Source: Rheinheimera sediminis (GTDB lineage Bacteria; Pseudomonadota; Gammaproteobacteria; Enterobacterales; Alteromonadaceae). From it: DNA of 64,000 nt. Shown one piece after another: positions 35,730-45,268 of this stretch; within the stretch, counting starts at the first letter, position 1; every line of letters starts with the position of its first letter. Both the position numbers and the translations under genes were made by a program. The stretch spans positions 57,863 to 121,862 of the forward strand of contig NZ_RZUF01000018.1 of NCBI RefSeq assembly GCF_004005375.1, in the 5' to 3' direction. The notes beneath the pieces are model-generated. The model made no database searches and had not been told where the DNA came from. It saw only the letters and a list, made by a program, of their open reading frames with translations.

Positions 35730-36287
35730 ATGAAAATGAAATTGGTTTGGCTTTTCACTTTGTGTTGTTCAAGCACCTTGGTTGTAGCGGCTCCAAAAGC
35801 TGTGATCACAACAAATCTGGGGGAAATGACTTTTGAACTGGACGACAAAACCGCGCCTAAAACGACGGCGCAGTTTATCCGTCTGGCGAAGAATGGCTGG
35901 TATGAAGGCAAAAGCTTTTATCGGGTCGTCCGGGGCCATGTAGCGCAAGCAGGTATCAATGATGACAACCATCCCGATCATAAAACCTATCAGGTGGATG
36001 CCGAATTCTCCCAAAACAAACCGCAAATCAGAGGTAGCCTGGGTTTAGCGCGAGACGAGGATCCCAATAGCGGTAGTACAGAGTTTTACATTTGCCTGGA
36101 ACGACGCGCGCATTTAGACGGCCTGTACACTAACTTTGGCCAATTAACAGCGGGTGATGCTGTGCTAGACAAAATAGCTGCGGTGAAAGTAACTGAACTA
36201 TGGCTGGATAACCCGGGCGGTCAACCTATCGCCTTCCATCAGCCCGAGACACCTGTTGTGATCCAGTCGATTAAAATCCTGCCTTAA
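35730..36287 (+). CDS. Periplasmic cyclophilin-type peptidyl-prolyl isomerase
   Basis: 185 residues. The signal peptide (residues 1-20, ending VVAA) is followed by a cyclophilin fold: FELDDKTAPKTTAQFI, YRVVRGHVAQAG (which includes the conserved Arg), the GSLGLARDEDPNSGSTEFYI segment and LYTNFGQL. It is like PpiA and should isomerise prolyl bonds in the periplasm. The usual Trp of the cyclosporin site is replaced, as in many bacterial cyclophilins. No ribosome site stronger than AAGGA at 35716 is visible. It stands between a MITE copy and a GGDEF gene. Confidence 0.85.
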   Translation: MKMKLVWLFTLCCSSTLVVAAPKAVITTNLGEMTFELDDKTAPKTTAQFIRLAKNGWYEGKSFYRVVRGHVAQAGINDDNHPDHKTYQVDAEFSQNKPQIRGSLGLARDEDPNSGSTEFYICLERRAHLDGLYTNFGQLTAGDAVLDKIAAVKVTELWLDNPGGQPIAFHQPETPVVIQSIKILP

Positions 36288-36353
36288 CTGCAATCTGTGG
36301 TCAGGCAACTCTTTGTGTACTTAATCACTTTTATTACCTGGCCAAGATAACGA

Positions 36354-36539
36354 CTAGTAGTAAAGCTGCACTGACCACAACAGATACAGAGCCAGGTAAC
36401 TGGCAATAAACAAAAACGCCAGTGCAGTCAGCGCATACTGTATTCGTTCTGGCCAAAGGCCTGATGCCAGTATACTTTGCGTGAGCAGTATCACTGCAAC
36501 AACAAATCCGAACAGCGCGAAAACGCAAAAAACTTTCAC
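36354..36539 (-). CDS. Possible two-helix small membrane protein
   Basis: 61 residues with two hydrophobic segments (FCVFALFGFVVAVILL and ALAFLFIASYLALYLLW) joined by a polar loop. The frame starts with GTG and I see no clear ribosome site, so it may be chance, but the clean two-helix pattern argues for a real small protein. Confidence 0.35.
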   Translation of the reverse strand: MKVFCVFALFGFVVAVILLTQSILASGLWPERIQYALTALAFLFIASYLALYLLWSVQLYY

Positions 36540-36734
36540 ATCAACTGATCACTGCACTGATGTTAAAAAGTCTGTTGGCTTCAATTTTTACCCTGAACCA
36601 AAAAACTACTCTATCAGTGTGATGGTTTCGTACTCTGATTAGCAGCTGACTCAGGGTGTCATGGGCTTATTTGATTCAGACAATAAATGAGTTCAGCTTT
36701 TCTCTTATCGGCAAGCTCTCATAAAGAGAGTGCT

Positions 36735-37736
36735 TTAAGGCGCCGTGCCTCTATCTGCTGCGTCGTTATATAAACACACTCTGTTGCGGCCTGAATTCTT
36801 GGCTTTTAGCATGGCTTGATCTGCTTTATGCAGTAAGTCTTCCAGCATAGCTTGTGGTTCTACACCGCCAGCAATCTCAGCTAAATTAGCACAGGCAATA
36901 CCAAAACTGGCAGTACAGCCGATCTGACCTTGCTTAATAGCTATTTTATGTTGCTCAAAACCAGTACGCATGCGCTCAGCCAGCTGTCTGGCCTGTTCTT
37001 CATTGGTATCTGGCAGTACTACCGCAAATTCTTCTCCGCCCACGCGAGCCAGCACGTCGGAGCCTCGCACTATGCTTTGTGCCATAGCAGCAATGTTCAC
37101 CAGCACTGCATCACCTGCGGCATGGTTCCACTGATCGTTCACCTGTTTAAAATGGTCTAAATCAAACATCACCACTGCCAGCATGTTCCCGGCACGATGC
37201 ACTTGATGCACCACTTGCCGGCTCAGATTAAAAAAGGCTCTTCTGTTATACAGCTGCGTCAATTCATCCGTATTCGCTTGCCTTTCCGCCAAAGCCTTAG
37301 CCTCGGCCAGTTGCTGCTCCATCTCTTTGCGCTCGGTAATATCAGTGGCTATTTCAATACGAACCAGCCGACCATCCACCCAGCGGATCGCCTGATCGCG
37401 ACACTGATACCAACGACCATTTTGGGTATTTTGAAACTCCCAGACATAAACGCCATTTGGTTCTCCATTCGCGTTCAGCAACCTGTGGTTGGTACAAAAC
37501 TGGCAGGCAGAATTCTGACCAACCTGGAGTACCTGATAACATTTTCTGCCTGCAATAGGCCCCCATTGAGCACTACCATAATCGTTAATATACAACAGCT
37601 CATAAGTATGCAGATCCGACACATACACCAGTGCATCCAAGCTGTTAAGAATGGTTTCTATCGCCTGATAACTTTGCTTGCCTTGCGCAGACTGCACAGA
37701 GCTTGCCCCCTTATCAGCGCTACAAGCTGAACTCAT
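36735..37736 (-). CDS. PAS-GGDEF diguanylate cyclase (cytoplasmic)
   Basis: 333 residues from the ATG at 37736; a longer frame to 37772 has no ribosome site. There is no membrane segment. An N-terminal PAS domain (VYVSDLHTYELLYINDYG, CQFCTNHR) and a coiled-coil linker (EQQLAEAKALAERQA) lead into a GGDEF domain with the active motif RVGGEEFAVVLPD, plus FDLDHFKQVND. It should make cyclic di-GMP in response to a signal sensed by PAS. The CQFC pair in PAS could bind a metal or redox cofactor. It stands alone, next to the ggt gene on the opposite strand. Confidence 0.88.
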   Translation of the reverse strand: MSSACSADKGASSVQSAQGKQSYQAIETILNSLDALVYVSDLHTYELLYINDYGSAQWGPIAGRKCYQVLQVGQNSACQFCTNHRLLNANGEPNGVYVWEFQNTQNGRWYQCRDQAIRWVDGRLVRIEIATDITERKEMEQQLAEAKALAERQANTDELTQLYNRRAFFNLSRQVVHQVHRAGNMLAVVMFDLDHFKQVNDQWNHAAGDAVLVNIAAMAQSIVRGSDVLARVGGEEFAVVLPDTNEEQARQLAERMRTGFEQHKIAIKQGQIGCTASFGIACANLAEIAGGVEPQAMLEDLLHKADQAMLKAKNSGRNRVCLYNDAADRGTAP

Positions 37737-37895
37737 AAAACACCCATTAACTGTAAAATTGAAAAAAAACATTAAAATTAAACATTAACATAAGTGAATA
37801 TAACAATCTTGTTTTCAATCAATCCAGTTTAAAAAAACTCTTGTTATCAAAGAAATAACAGGTTAGAACTGGCTAAACAGAACAGGGAGTGCCTC

Positions 37896-39575
37896 ATGAG
37901 TTACCGCTTTTTTTTATCCACTTGCATACTGGTTTTTTCACTGGTCATTGTACCTTTACAAGGGGCTGAAGCCAGAGCCCTGGGTCAGGGCGCCGTCGCC
38001 TCCCCCGATCAATATGGTGCTTTGGTGGCTGAACAAATACTGCGAAAAGGCGGTAATGCGGTGGATGCGGCCATAGCCATAGCTTTTACGCTAGCCGTGA
38101 CTTACCCTGAAGCCGGCAATATAGGTGGCGGCGGTTTTATGCTGGTATGGTTTGATGGTAAACCTTACTTTCTGGATTACCGCGAAACAGCACCAGCTGC
38201 AGCACACAGAGATATGTTTCTGGATGCAGACAAGCAGGTCATTGAGAATTTAAGTTTAGTTGGCCATCAAGCCAGCGGGGTGCCAGGTACTGTGATGGGC
38301 TTGTGGCTGGCGCACAAGAAGTTTGGCTCACTGCCATGGCAGGACCTAGTAGCACCGGCCATTCATTACGCAAGCACGGGTTTTATAGTGGCTGAAAACC
38401 AGTATCAGTACCGCGCCGATTTACTACAGCAACTGGACGGAAAAACCAACTTCGCTCAGTACTTCGGTGCGATGAAAGCTGGTGAGAACTTTAAACAACC
38501 AGAACTGGCAGAAACCTTAAAACGCATCGCAGCCCAAGGCCCGGACGATTTTTACCTAGGGAAAACCGCAGAGCTGCTAGTCGCAGAAATGCAGCGTGGT
38601 AAAGGTTTAATCACTATGGCCGATTTAGCCGCTTATCGCGCGGGTTGGCGCGAGGCTTTAGTCACCTCATGGCGTGATAAGCAATTGATTAGTGCACCAC
38701 CACCAAGTTCAGGCGGTATAGCACTAGCTCAGTTGTTAGGTTTAAAACAACGTCGCAGCAGCGATTTTACCGACGCACAACACAATAGCAGTCAGTACGT
38801 GCACTTAATCGCCGAGCTGGAAAAACGGGTTTATGCTGACAGAGCGGAGTATTTGGGCGATCCGGCTTTTGTTACTGTGCCACAGCAACAATTACTCGAT
38901 AGCAGTTATCTGGACCAACGTGCTAAAGAAATCAACCCACTCGCTATCTCAGAAACCAAAGCAGTACAGCCAGGCCTTGAGGGCTATCACACCACTCACT
39001 TCTCTATTTTGGACAAAAATGGCAATGCAGTCTCAAACACCTATACGCTGAATCTGGATTTTGGCAGCGGCGTAGTGGTGCAAGGCGCAGGCTTTTTATT
39101 GAATAACGAAATGGACGACTTCTCTTCCAAACCCGGTGTGCCCAATGTTTTTGGTGTAGTGGGTAACGATGCCAATGCCATAGCGCCTGGCAAGCGTATG
39201 TTGTCATCTATGACACCCAGCATTTTAGTGCAGGATAACAAAGTTGAGTTAGTGGTAGGCACTCCGGGTGGATCTACTATCATCACCTCTATCTTTCAGG
39301 TGATTATTAACCTGTTCGACTTTGACATGCCACTGCAAAAGGCCGTCGCTGCGCCCCGTTTTCACCATCAGTTATTGCCTAAAGATCAGATCACTATGGA
39401 ACCTTACGCCCCACTCCCAGCAGAAGTACAACAACAGCTGGTGAAAAAAGGCTACAAACTCCATACCCAAGGCTGGGATTTAGGCGATGTGCAAGCAATA
39501 CAAGTGACATCGAAAGAGGTAAAAGCAGCAGCAGATCCACGCTCGCGAGGTGTGGCGAAGGTCATTCAGTATTAA
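37896..39575 (+). CDS. ggt: Gamma-glutamyltranspeptidase
   Basis: 559 residues. AGGGAG lies 7 bases before the ATG, and a signal peptide (residues 1-27, ending AEARA) follows. The precursor contains the autoprocessing site before Thr366 in GYHTTHFSILD, which becomes the catalytic N-terminus of the small subunit, and the oxyanion motif GTPGGSTIIT. Other family landmarks are GGNAVDAAIA, GNIGGGGFML and NNEMDDFSSKPG. The enzyme cleaves glutathione and other gamma-glutamyl compounds in the periplasm and supplies amino acids. Length equals the family norm. A terminator follows, and no partner genes are linked. Confidence 0.93.
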   Translation: MSYRFFLSTCILVFSLVIVPLQGAEARALGQGAVASPDQYGALVAEQILRKGGNAVDAAIAIAFTLAVTYPEAGNIGGGGFMLVWFDGKPYFLDYRETAPAAAHRDMFLDADKQVIENLSLVGHQASGVPGTVMGLWLAHKKFGSLPWQDLVAPAIHYASTGFIVAENQYQYRADLLQQLDGKTNFAQYFGAMKAGENFKQPELAETLKRIAAQGPDDFYLGKTAELLVAEMQRGKGLITMADLAAYRAGWREALVTSWRDKQLISAPPPSSGGIALAQLLGLKQRRSSDFTDAQHNSSQYVHLIAELEKRVYADRAEYLGDPAFVTVPQQQLLDSSYLDQRAKEINPLAISETKAVQPGLEGYHTTHFSILDKNGNAVSNTYTLNLDFGSGVVVQGAGFLLNNEMDDFSSKPGVPNVFGVVGNDANAIAPGKRMLSSMTPSILVQDNKVELVVGTPGGSTIITSIFQVIINLFDFDMPLQKAVAAPRFHHQLLPKDQITMEPYAPLPAEVQQQLVKKGYKLHTQGWDLGDVQAIQVTSKEVKAAADPRSRGVAKVIQY

Positions 39576-39605
39576 GTTCAGTATTAGATTCAGTTTGTCA
39601 TTCAC

Positions 39606-39634
39606 GGGGCGGTATGAAGCCGCCCCTATCTTTT
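39606..39634 (+). terminator. Terminator after ggt
   Basis: A perfect 7-base GC stem GGGGCGG / CCGCCCC with a short loop is followed by TATCTTTT. It stands between convergent ggt and azlD. Confidence 0.8.
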
Positions 39635-39637
39635 GAC

Positions 39638-39985
39638 TCAACCAATCATCTTTAACAAAACAACTACACCGCCATACACAGCCACTCCAGTGCAAACAGG
39701 CCAACCTAAAGAGCGGGTGCGCTGCCAAACCAGAATAGTGCAAAGCCCACCCAGCATAGTTGCGAACCAGGAACTAATACCAGGATTGGCAGGTACCAGT
39801 GACACACCAAACATAGCGGCAATCATGGTGGGAGCCAATACTGTCAGCCAGACAGGCATAGCTTCAGTGCCATTGCTGATACTGCGGTGCAGTAAATGCC
39901 GTCGCATCCAAATCAAAGGTAAAGCCCTCAGTAAAAAGGTACCCAAAGCGCAGGCTAACATTAACAACCAAAGCGATTTATCCAT
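39638..39985 (-). CDS. azlD: AzlD-family branched-chain amino acid export subunit
   Basis: 115 residues with four membrane segments (LLMLACALGTFLLRALPL and others), matching AzlD, the small partner of AzlC. The start overlaps the end of azlC by 8 bases, so the two are translationally coupled. Together they should form the branched-chain amino-acid efflux system. The operon has a cupin-type regulator upstream. Confidence 0.8.
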   Translation of the reverse strand: MDKSLWLLMLACALGTFLLRALPLIWMRRHLLHRSISNGTEAMPVWLTVLAPTMIAAMFGVSLVPANPGISSWFATMLGGLCTILVWQRTRSLGWPVCTGVAVYGGVVVLLKMIG

Positions 39986-40706
39986 GAATTTTTCCCTCCG
40001 CCTTTAGTTTGGCCTGCACCAGATAAAACAGCGACACACCACATAATGCCGCCAGCGGAATGGCTGAATTGGTCATACCTATCAGCTTGAGCAGCAAAGC
40101 TACCACTATGGTAACAAGCATGGTCAGGCTCCACTGCAAAGAGGTGAAACGTGGTGCTATCAACACCAAAAACAGTGCTGGCAAAGCAAAGGGCATGACT
40201 TCACCCAATAAAGGCCAACGACTGGTAATTTCAGCTCCGGCGACCGCACCTACAGCAGTGCCAACAATCCAGCTTCCCCAGGCAATTAAAGCAGCACTAA
40301 TGTACCAACCCATTCGATCTTTTTGCTGCAACTGTGGCAGTCTTGTATGAGCCAAAGCAAAAATCTGATCGGTTAAACCATGCATCAGTACTGGCCACCA
40401 GCGGCTGTTTGATAAATAAGGCGCAATATTAGGCCCGTACACCAAATGCCGGGCATTGATCAGCAAGGTCATCACCAGCACCAACCAAAGTGGCGCGCCA
40501 GAAGCGACCATAGCAATAAACAAAAACTGCGAGGCGCCCGCATAGATAAGGGCTGAAATAAGCACAGTTTCCAGCGCACTAAAACCCGATTGCACTGCAA
40601 TCAAACCAAAAGAAATAGCCACCGGAATATAACCGCCCAAGAGCGGCAACGCATCACGGGCGCCTTGTTGCCAGGCTGAGTTTTTTACAGCTTCAATTGA
40701 ACTCAT
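39978..40706 (-). CDS. azlC: AzlC-family branched-chain amino acid exporter
   Basis: 242 residues with about seven membrane segments. The family landmarks GYIPVAISFGLIAV, GASQFLFIAMVASGAP and NARHLVYG are present. GAGG lies 6 bases before the ATG. The gene overlaps its regulator by 4 bases and azlD by 8 bases. It likely exports branched-chain or azaleucine-like amino acids when they accumulate. Confidence 0.88.
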   Translation of the reverse strand: MSSIEAVKNSAWQQGARDALPLLGGYIPVAISFGLIAVQSGFSALETVLISALIYAGASQFLFIAMVASGAPLWLVLVMTLLINARHLVYGPNIAPYLSNSRWWPVLMHGLTDQIFALAHTRLPQLQQKDRMGWYISAALIAWGSWIVGTAVGAVAGAEITSRWPLLGEVMPFALPALFLVLIAPRFTSLQWSLTMLVTIVVALLLKLIGMTNSAIPLAALCGVSLFYLVQAKLKAEGKIHG

Positions 40707-41233
40707 AGGGCCTCACCGCTTTGCCGGTACACAATGGTCAAAAGCGCAGTCGCCCAACTTTCGCCAGTGCGATACAAATGCGGCTCGTCAGCAGAGAAGC
40801 TATGGCTTTGCCCTGCTGTTAAGGTTTTACAATTACCTTCAATACCCACTTCAAGCTGGCCACTGATCAAAGTAATAGATTCCACAGTGCCAGCGGCATG
40901 AGCCTCCGCCTTGCGCTCTGTAAAAGGCGCACAAGACATCCAATAGGCATCGACTGGTGGTTTATCTTTGCCTTGATCAATCAGTCGCACCTGTACACCA
41001 CAGTCACCGACCAAATCGCTGACTGGCGCAATCAAATTGCCAAAAGGGACTTGCAGTTGCAAAGACAAACGCCAGATGGTGTCCAGCGTTGGATTACCAT
41101 TACCCTGCTCTAGTCTCGATAGATTGGACTTCGCAATACCAGCATCAACCGCCAGCTGCGACAACGACAAACCACGGGCAAGCCGCAAACTTTGAATATG
41201 TCGCCCCAGCGTATCAAGAGTCGCTTTATCCAT
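40703..41233 (-). CDS. Xre-cupin transcriptional regulator of the azlCD operon
   Basis: 176 residues from the second of two ATG codons (41236, 41233), because GGAG is 5 bases before the second. The N-terminus is an Xre helix-turn-helix (LGRHIQSLRLARGLSLSQLA, IAKSNLSRLEQGNGNP); the C-terminal half is a cupin (SITLISGQLEVGIEG, AGQSHSFSADEPHLYR). This layout fits small-ligand-responsive repressors. It is the first gene of the azlC-azlD operon and lies next to a perfect 20-base palindrome, so autoregulation is likely. Confidence 0.85.
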   Translation of the reverse strand: MDKATLDTLGRHIQSLRLARGLSLSQLAVDAGIAKSNLSRLEQGNGNPTLDTIWRLSLQLQVPFGNLIAPVSDLVGDCGVQVRLIDQGKDKPPVDAYWMSCAPFTERKAEAHAAGTVESITLISGQLEVGIEGNCKTLTAGQSHSFSADEPHLYRTGESWATALLTIVYRQSGEAL

Positions 41234-41253
41234 CATAGCTCCAAATCGTTCTT

Positions 41254-41273
41254 TATATAGAACGTTCTATATA
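41254..41273. promoter_or_regulatory. Perfect palindromic operator for the Xre-AzlCD operon
   Basis: The 20 bases TATATAGAAC / GTTCTATATA are a perfect palindrome, ending about 20 bases before the regulator start. Outer GTTC (41249) and GAAC (41276) add two more half-sites, making two nested 16-base inverted repeats. The site overlaps the probable promoter. Confidence 0.7.
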
Positions 41274-41377
41274 ATGAACAAGCTCTTGTCAATGCCTTGT
41301 CAATGGATTGCCGATAAGTAGGTTGGTGCCGGTTATCACTTGAAGTCAAACACAGAGCCTGAAGCAAATTTTTAGTT

Positions 41378-41606
41378 AACCTGAACTCGGGATAATGAGT
41401 GTCGACTTTTTTGATTTAATGAATTAAATCAACGAAATAACATTGTTACGTTAAGCAACCAAAGTCTTTGCTGACTGAATGCACAGATTTTTGTGGATCT
41501 CAAGGCGCTTTGTCGTACGCCATAGCAAGCTATGGCTAGACGGAGCAACGCAGAGAGGCGCGAAAAGATGTCTATTCAGTGGCACCGCTTATCCCGAGCT
41601 CAGGTT
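41378..41606. mobile_element. MITE-like element, copy 2 (complete, 229 bp)
   Basis: Terminal inverted repeats of 18 bases (left AACCTGAACTCGGGATAA, right TTATCCCGAGCTCAGGTT, one mismatch) frame 229 bases with no gene. The same four bases AGTT stand on both outer sides, compatible with a target duplication. Inside are two hairpins: TTGATTTAAT/ATTAAATCAA and GCCATAGC/GCTATGGC. Copies or fragments are at 35482 and 47270. It fits a non-autonomous element moved by an absent transposase. Confidence 0.8.
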
Positions 41607-41855
41607 AGTTAACAAAGAAGCCTGCAATCAGTGCCGTTATTAAGCAAAAAAGTGGCAAAACAGCAAGCTTTGTTGCGGATGGAATGGCTTCAGCAAGCAC
41701 ACATCAGTATTGTAATAACGGGTAGTGCATTAGGTTCATACCAGTACCATGGTTTCGCCAGACGATTAATCTGCAACACTTGGTAAGGACAGGTTGCAAT
41801 GAGCTGGTCAATTCAATGCAATTATTCACTCTTGCGAAAATAAGGTGATAAAAAA
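41607..41855. other. Non-coding stretch after the MITE
   Basis: About 250 bases between the MITE and the terminator of the exonuclease gene, with no credible reading frame and no recognised site. Confidence 0.4.
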
Positions 41856-41881
41856 AGGGCTCAACTGCTTGGTTGAGCCCT
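41850..41881 (-). terminator. Terminator of the ExeM-like nuclease gene
   Basis: A 10-base stem AGGGCTCAAC / GTTGAGCCCT with a 6-base loop, preceded on the plus strand by AAAAAA, which becomes the T run on the minus strand. It lies about 100 bases beyond the gene stop. Confidence 0.75.
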
Positions 41882-41983
41882 ATTGTTGATGAGTTTAAGC
41901 AGAGGTGAGAACACTTAACCGGTCGGCAATAGCCTAGTGCGCCTGTTTTGGCCCCTCACCCAACACTTTCAACTTCGACCAAA

Positions 41984-44971
41984 TTACTTCGTTTTCATAC
42001 GGCGACCTAAAGCAACCAGCGCCAGCATCAGAGTCCAACCCCATGGCATTGAACCTGAATCTTTCTTCCGCGTCACTTCAATATCAAGAGTTGCAGTGTT
42101 ACTGACATTCAAACTGTCAGTGACTGTTAATGTCAACTTATACTTTCCAGCAATCAGGCGGCCGCCGATCCGGATCTTGTCGCCATCAATCACAAACCCA
42201 GGCGCACCTACCAAAGTAGCAGATTTGAATGTCGCCCCTTCACCGACCATTGTCGTTGCAAAACTCGCAACTAAAGTGCCAGTCGCGGCATCATCCTGCA
42301 CTGTATTCAAAATGCTAGTCAAAGCCACTTCTGGTAATTCGGCTTCGTTGCTCAATTGAACCTTCACCTCAACAGGCTCAGACTTCAGCCCTCCCTGCTG
42401 CTCTGCCACAACCTGAACACTGAGCTGACTGGCCGATTCAAAGTCTGGATTAGCTACTTCCGACAGTCTAAGTTCTCCATCAGAGCTTAGCGTAAACCAG
42501 TTGGCCAACTCACCAGAAAGCGTATAAGCCACCACAGGACGCAAAGATGAGGTTGTCAGTCGCCCAACTAAAGCACCTGCCACTGCATTTTCTGACAAGC
42601 TAAAGCTTTGTGCTGTGACAACAGGTAAGGTGTGACGTATAGAAATCAGCACTGGATCGTGGTCAGAAGAGCGATAAGGCGTTGACGCGTAGTAGTTTGC
42701 TCTCGCAACGCTTGATTTAAATTCCTCGTTGTAATCCAACACTGTTGGCTCGTCAGCGTTGATATGCCATTCAGTCACATCAGCTACTACAGCACGTAAA
42801 GCTGAGTTAGCCAACGCATGATCCAAACTACCCGCTTCTGCGCTGAATACGTACGAGTACTGCTCTGGGCCATGTAAAGCATTGCTCAGTTCAATATAGC
42901 CTGCATTTTCAAAGGCTTTGATTGGGTCTTCTTTTAGGTATGCGTTAATGTCACCTAAAATCAAAGTCCGTAAATCACTGACAGTTTGCCCCGTTGCCAA
43001 AGTCGCTTTGGTTGGATTAGTAGCCAACCAACTGCTCATCTTTTCAGCAGCAGCAACTCGGGCTGCATTCCAGCAACTCTGGCCATCGCCAGAATCAAGG
43101 TTGGCAACGTCAGTTTTGTCCCTGGGACAACTGCCTTTAGATTTTAAGTGAGTCACGACCATCTGAATGCTTTCTGCCGACACTTTATGACGGAAGGTTT
43201 GAGCTACAGGAGGTCTGCTGCCAAAATCAAAAGGGGTCTCAGTGGTATAGGCCGCTGTAGCCGCTTCTTCTACTCTGTCTTTGCGGTAAATAATGGCAGA
43301 TGTAATGGCATCAGAACCAATTTTTTCCACTCCAAAGTTCACAAAAGCCCATAGGTCAGCGCCAGCTGTTTCATTTAAACCACGGACTAGATCAGCCAAA
43401 GCGCTGGTGTCGCTGAAACCATCGTTCTCGATTTCAACTAAGCCAACAATATCTGCATTTAATGCACTAATTGCCGAAATGGTTTTGCTGCGCTGCTTAT
43501 CAAATTCAACTGAGCTGGAGGCACCACGGGATGTCGGATAACCACCACCCTGACCATCGCCGTTGAAATAGTTCAAGACGTTGAAACTGGCGACCTGGAA
43601 ATCACCAGGGTTAGTGAACACCGGAGCCTCGGTACGTAGATTTTTCGCCACAACGGTAACAGGGCTAACTGGATGTAACCGATATTTGCTAAAACCATAG
43701 CCCATAATGGCAACGACCGGAGATACTTCGTCACCTGAACGCAGAGTATTGTCGGCGGTTAAACCAGGCGCCGGATAAGGCGTATCAATATTTTGCAGGT
43801 TAGAACCGTCATCCAGAGTCAGCTTGTCCAATGCATTAGCTGCGGCTACAGCTTTGGCAGCATCACCCGGCTCTGCGACTTGAGTCGGAGTCATCAGACG
43901 CTTGCTGGACAGTGTCAGCTCGTTGTAGCGTCCAAGACCAAAAGTTTCAGTCACTACCAGCGACTGAGTGGTTCTCACCAACATGCCTTCCAGAGCTTCA
44001 AAACTGTCAGCGGCAGCCATAGGCAACTGCACAGTCACCGCATTAGGTAAAACGCCGTCTCCACACAGAGACACAGCTTCCAGTTTGGCTAATTGAGTTT
44101 GACCAAAACTTTCTTCCGCTACGCCACTGACGCGAACTAACTGGCCTTGGCTAACGTCAGCATTAAGACTGTTACTGACAAACACAGCTTCAGAGGTGGC
44201 TGAATTCTGATCATCACGTGCCGCGTCTTGCTGTATATAGAAACCACCTAAGCCTCTAGTGCCAGCAAAATTAGCTGTAACTACGCCCTCTACTGTCACA
44301 GTTTGTCCGGCCAGAGGAGTACTGGCTCCGTCGCCTTGCACAGCTGAAATAAGAGTTACCGCATCACCGCAAACACCGTGTGGATAGGGTTCAGGCTCAC
44401 TACCAGCTCCTGTACCGTTGTACAAACCCAGATCGGAGAAATCATCAATAGCAAAAGCGTCATATTGCACTGAAGGATCAAAAGCATCTGTTGTGATCAC
44501 ATCACCTGAGGTCACACCAGATTTACGCCTTAATGTCATATTTACAGTAGAAACGCCATTAGCGCTCCAAGCCTGATTCGGTCTTTCACCTACCCGGCCT
44601 AAACTATCTACGATCACCGAATTGGCTTTGAGAACTATAGCGTCATCGCCATTGTAATTCAGGCCTGCCAGGCTGTTTGATTTCGCTTTTAACGCATCAT
44701 TGCCAGATGTATGACCAATGACATACACAGCGTTAGCTGCTAACTGACCGCTCAAACTTATGGCTGGGCTTGATGCAGTGGTGTTGCCATTGGCATAAAT
44801 TTCCAGCTTGTATTGCGATAAATCTACTGCTTCGGTACCCAGATTCACCAGTTCAATAGCTTTGTTATTGCTGGATCCTTCTACGTATTCAGAAATAATT
44901 ACATTGGCTTGAGCTGAAAAACTCAACGCCTGAGCAACTGCCAGGGCAGCAAGGGAAAGACGAATGGTCAT
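41984..44971 (-). CDS. ExeM/NucH-type extracellular endonuclease with C-terminal sorting tail
   Basis: 995 residues from the ATG at 44971 with AGGAAC upstream; the open frame extends further to 45118 without support. Signal peptide residues 1-22, then a lamin-tail domain (NVIISEYVEGSSNNKAIELV), a nucleic-acid-binding-like region, an endonuclease/exonuclease/phosphatase domain (NFGVEKIGSDAITSAIIYRK, VTHLKSKG, SDHDPVLISI), and two cadherin-like stretches. The end (GSMPWGWTLMLALVALGRR) is a glycine/aromatic anchor followed by basic residues, like GlyGly-CTERM tails. It should be an exported nuclease that releases phosphate and nucleotides from extracellular DNA. A terminator lies downstream. Confidence 0.9.
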   Translation of the reverse strand: MTIRLSLAALAVAQALSFSAQANVIISEYVEGSSNNKAIELVNLGTEAVDLSQYKLEIYANGNTTASSPAISLSGQLAANAVYVIGHTSGNDALKAKSNSLAGLNYNGDDAIVLKANSVIVDSLGRVGERPNQAWSANGVSTVNMTLRRKSGVTSGDVITTDAFDPSVQYDAFAIDDFSDLGLYNGTGAGSEPEPYPHGVCGDAVTLISAVQGDGASTPLAGQTVTVEGVVTANFAGTRGLGGFYIQQDAARDDQNSATSEAVFVSNSLNADVSQGQLVRVSGVAEESFGQTQLAKLEAVSLCGDGVLPNAVTVQLPMAAADSFEALEGMLVRTTQSLVVTETFGLGRYNELTLSSKRLMTPTQVAEPGDAAKAVAAANALDKLTLDDGSNLQNIDTPYPAPGLTADNTLRSGDEVSPVVAIMGYGFSKYRLHPVSPVTVVAKNLRTEAPVFTNPGDFQVASFNVLNYFNGDGQGGGYPTSRGASSSVEFDKQRSKTISAISALNADIVGLVEIENDGFSDTSALADLVRGLNETAGADLWAFVNFGVEKIGSDAITSAIIYRKDRVEEAATAAYTTETPFDFGSRPPVAQTFRHKVSAESIQMVVTHLKSKGSCPRDKTDVANLDSGDGQSCWNAARVAAAEKMSSWLATNPTKATLATGQTVSDLRTLILGDINAYLKEDPIKAFENAGYIELSNALHGPEQYSYVFSAEAGSLDHALANSALRAVVADVTEWHINADEPTVLDYNEEFKSSVARANYYASTPYRSSDHDPVLISIRHTLPVVTAQSFSLSENAVAGALVGRLTTSSLRPVVAYTLSGELANWFTLSSDGELRLSEVANPDFESASQLSVQVVAEQQGGLKSEPVEVKVQLSNEAELPEVALTSILNTVQDDAATGTLVASFATTMVGEGATFKSATLVGAPGFVIDGDKIRIGGRLIAGKYKLTLTVTDSLNVSNTATLDIEVTRKKDSGSMPWGWTLMLALVALGRRMKTK

Positions 44972-45268
44972 TAATGTTCCTGTTGTTGTGTATGCTTTTA
45001 AAAAAGTGGGTCGGTAGCATACAATGCCCAACAATGAATGCAATTGAACTATATGAACTTTTTGTGAAAGTGAGACGCTGAACAAAGCGAGATAGCGAAG
45101 GTTTTTTAAAGTTCCCACTTACTGCCTGAGGAATGATTGAACGAAATCAGCCTGTCTAGTGTTGTCTGTTGCCTTAGATCCAATGGCGTCACAGCGCCAT
45201 TCGTGTCTCTGCTAGAGCCCTATTTAAGCGGTCTTTTGTCTTAAGCTATATTTAGCATCCAGCAGTTA

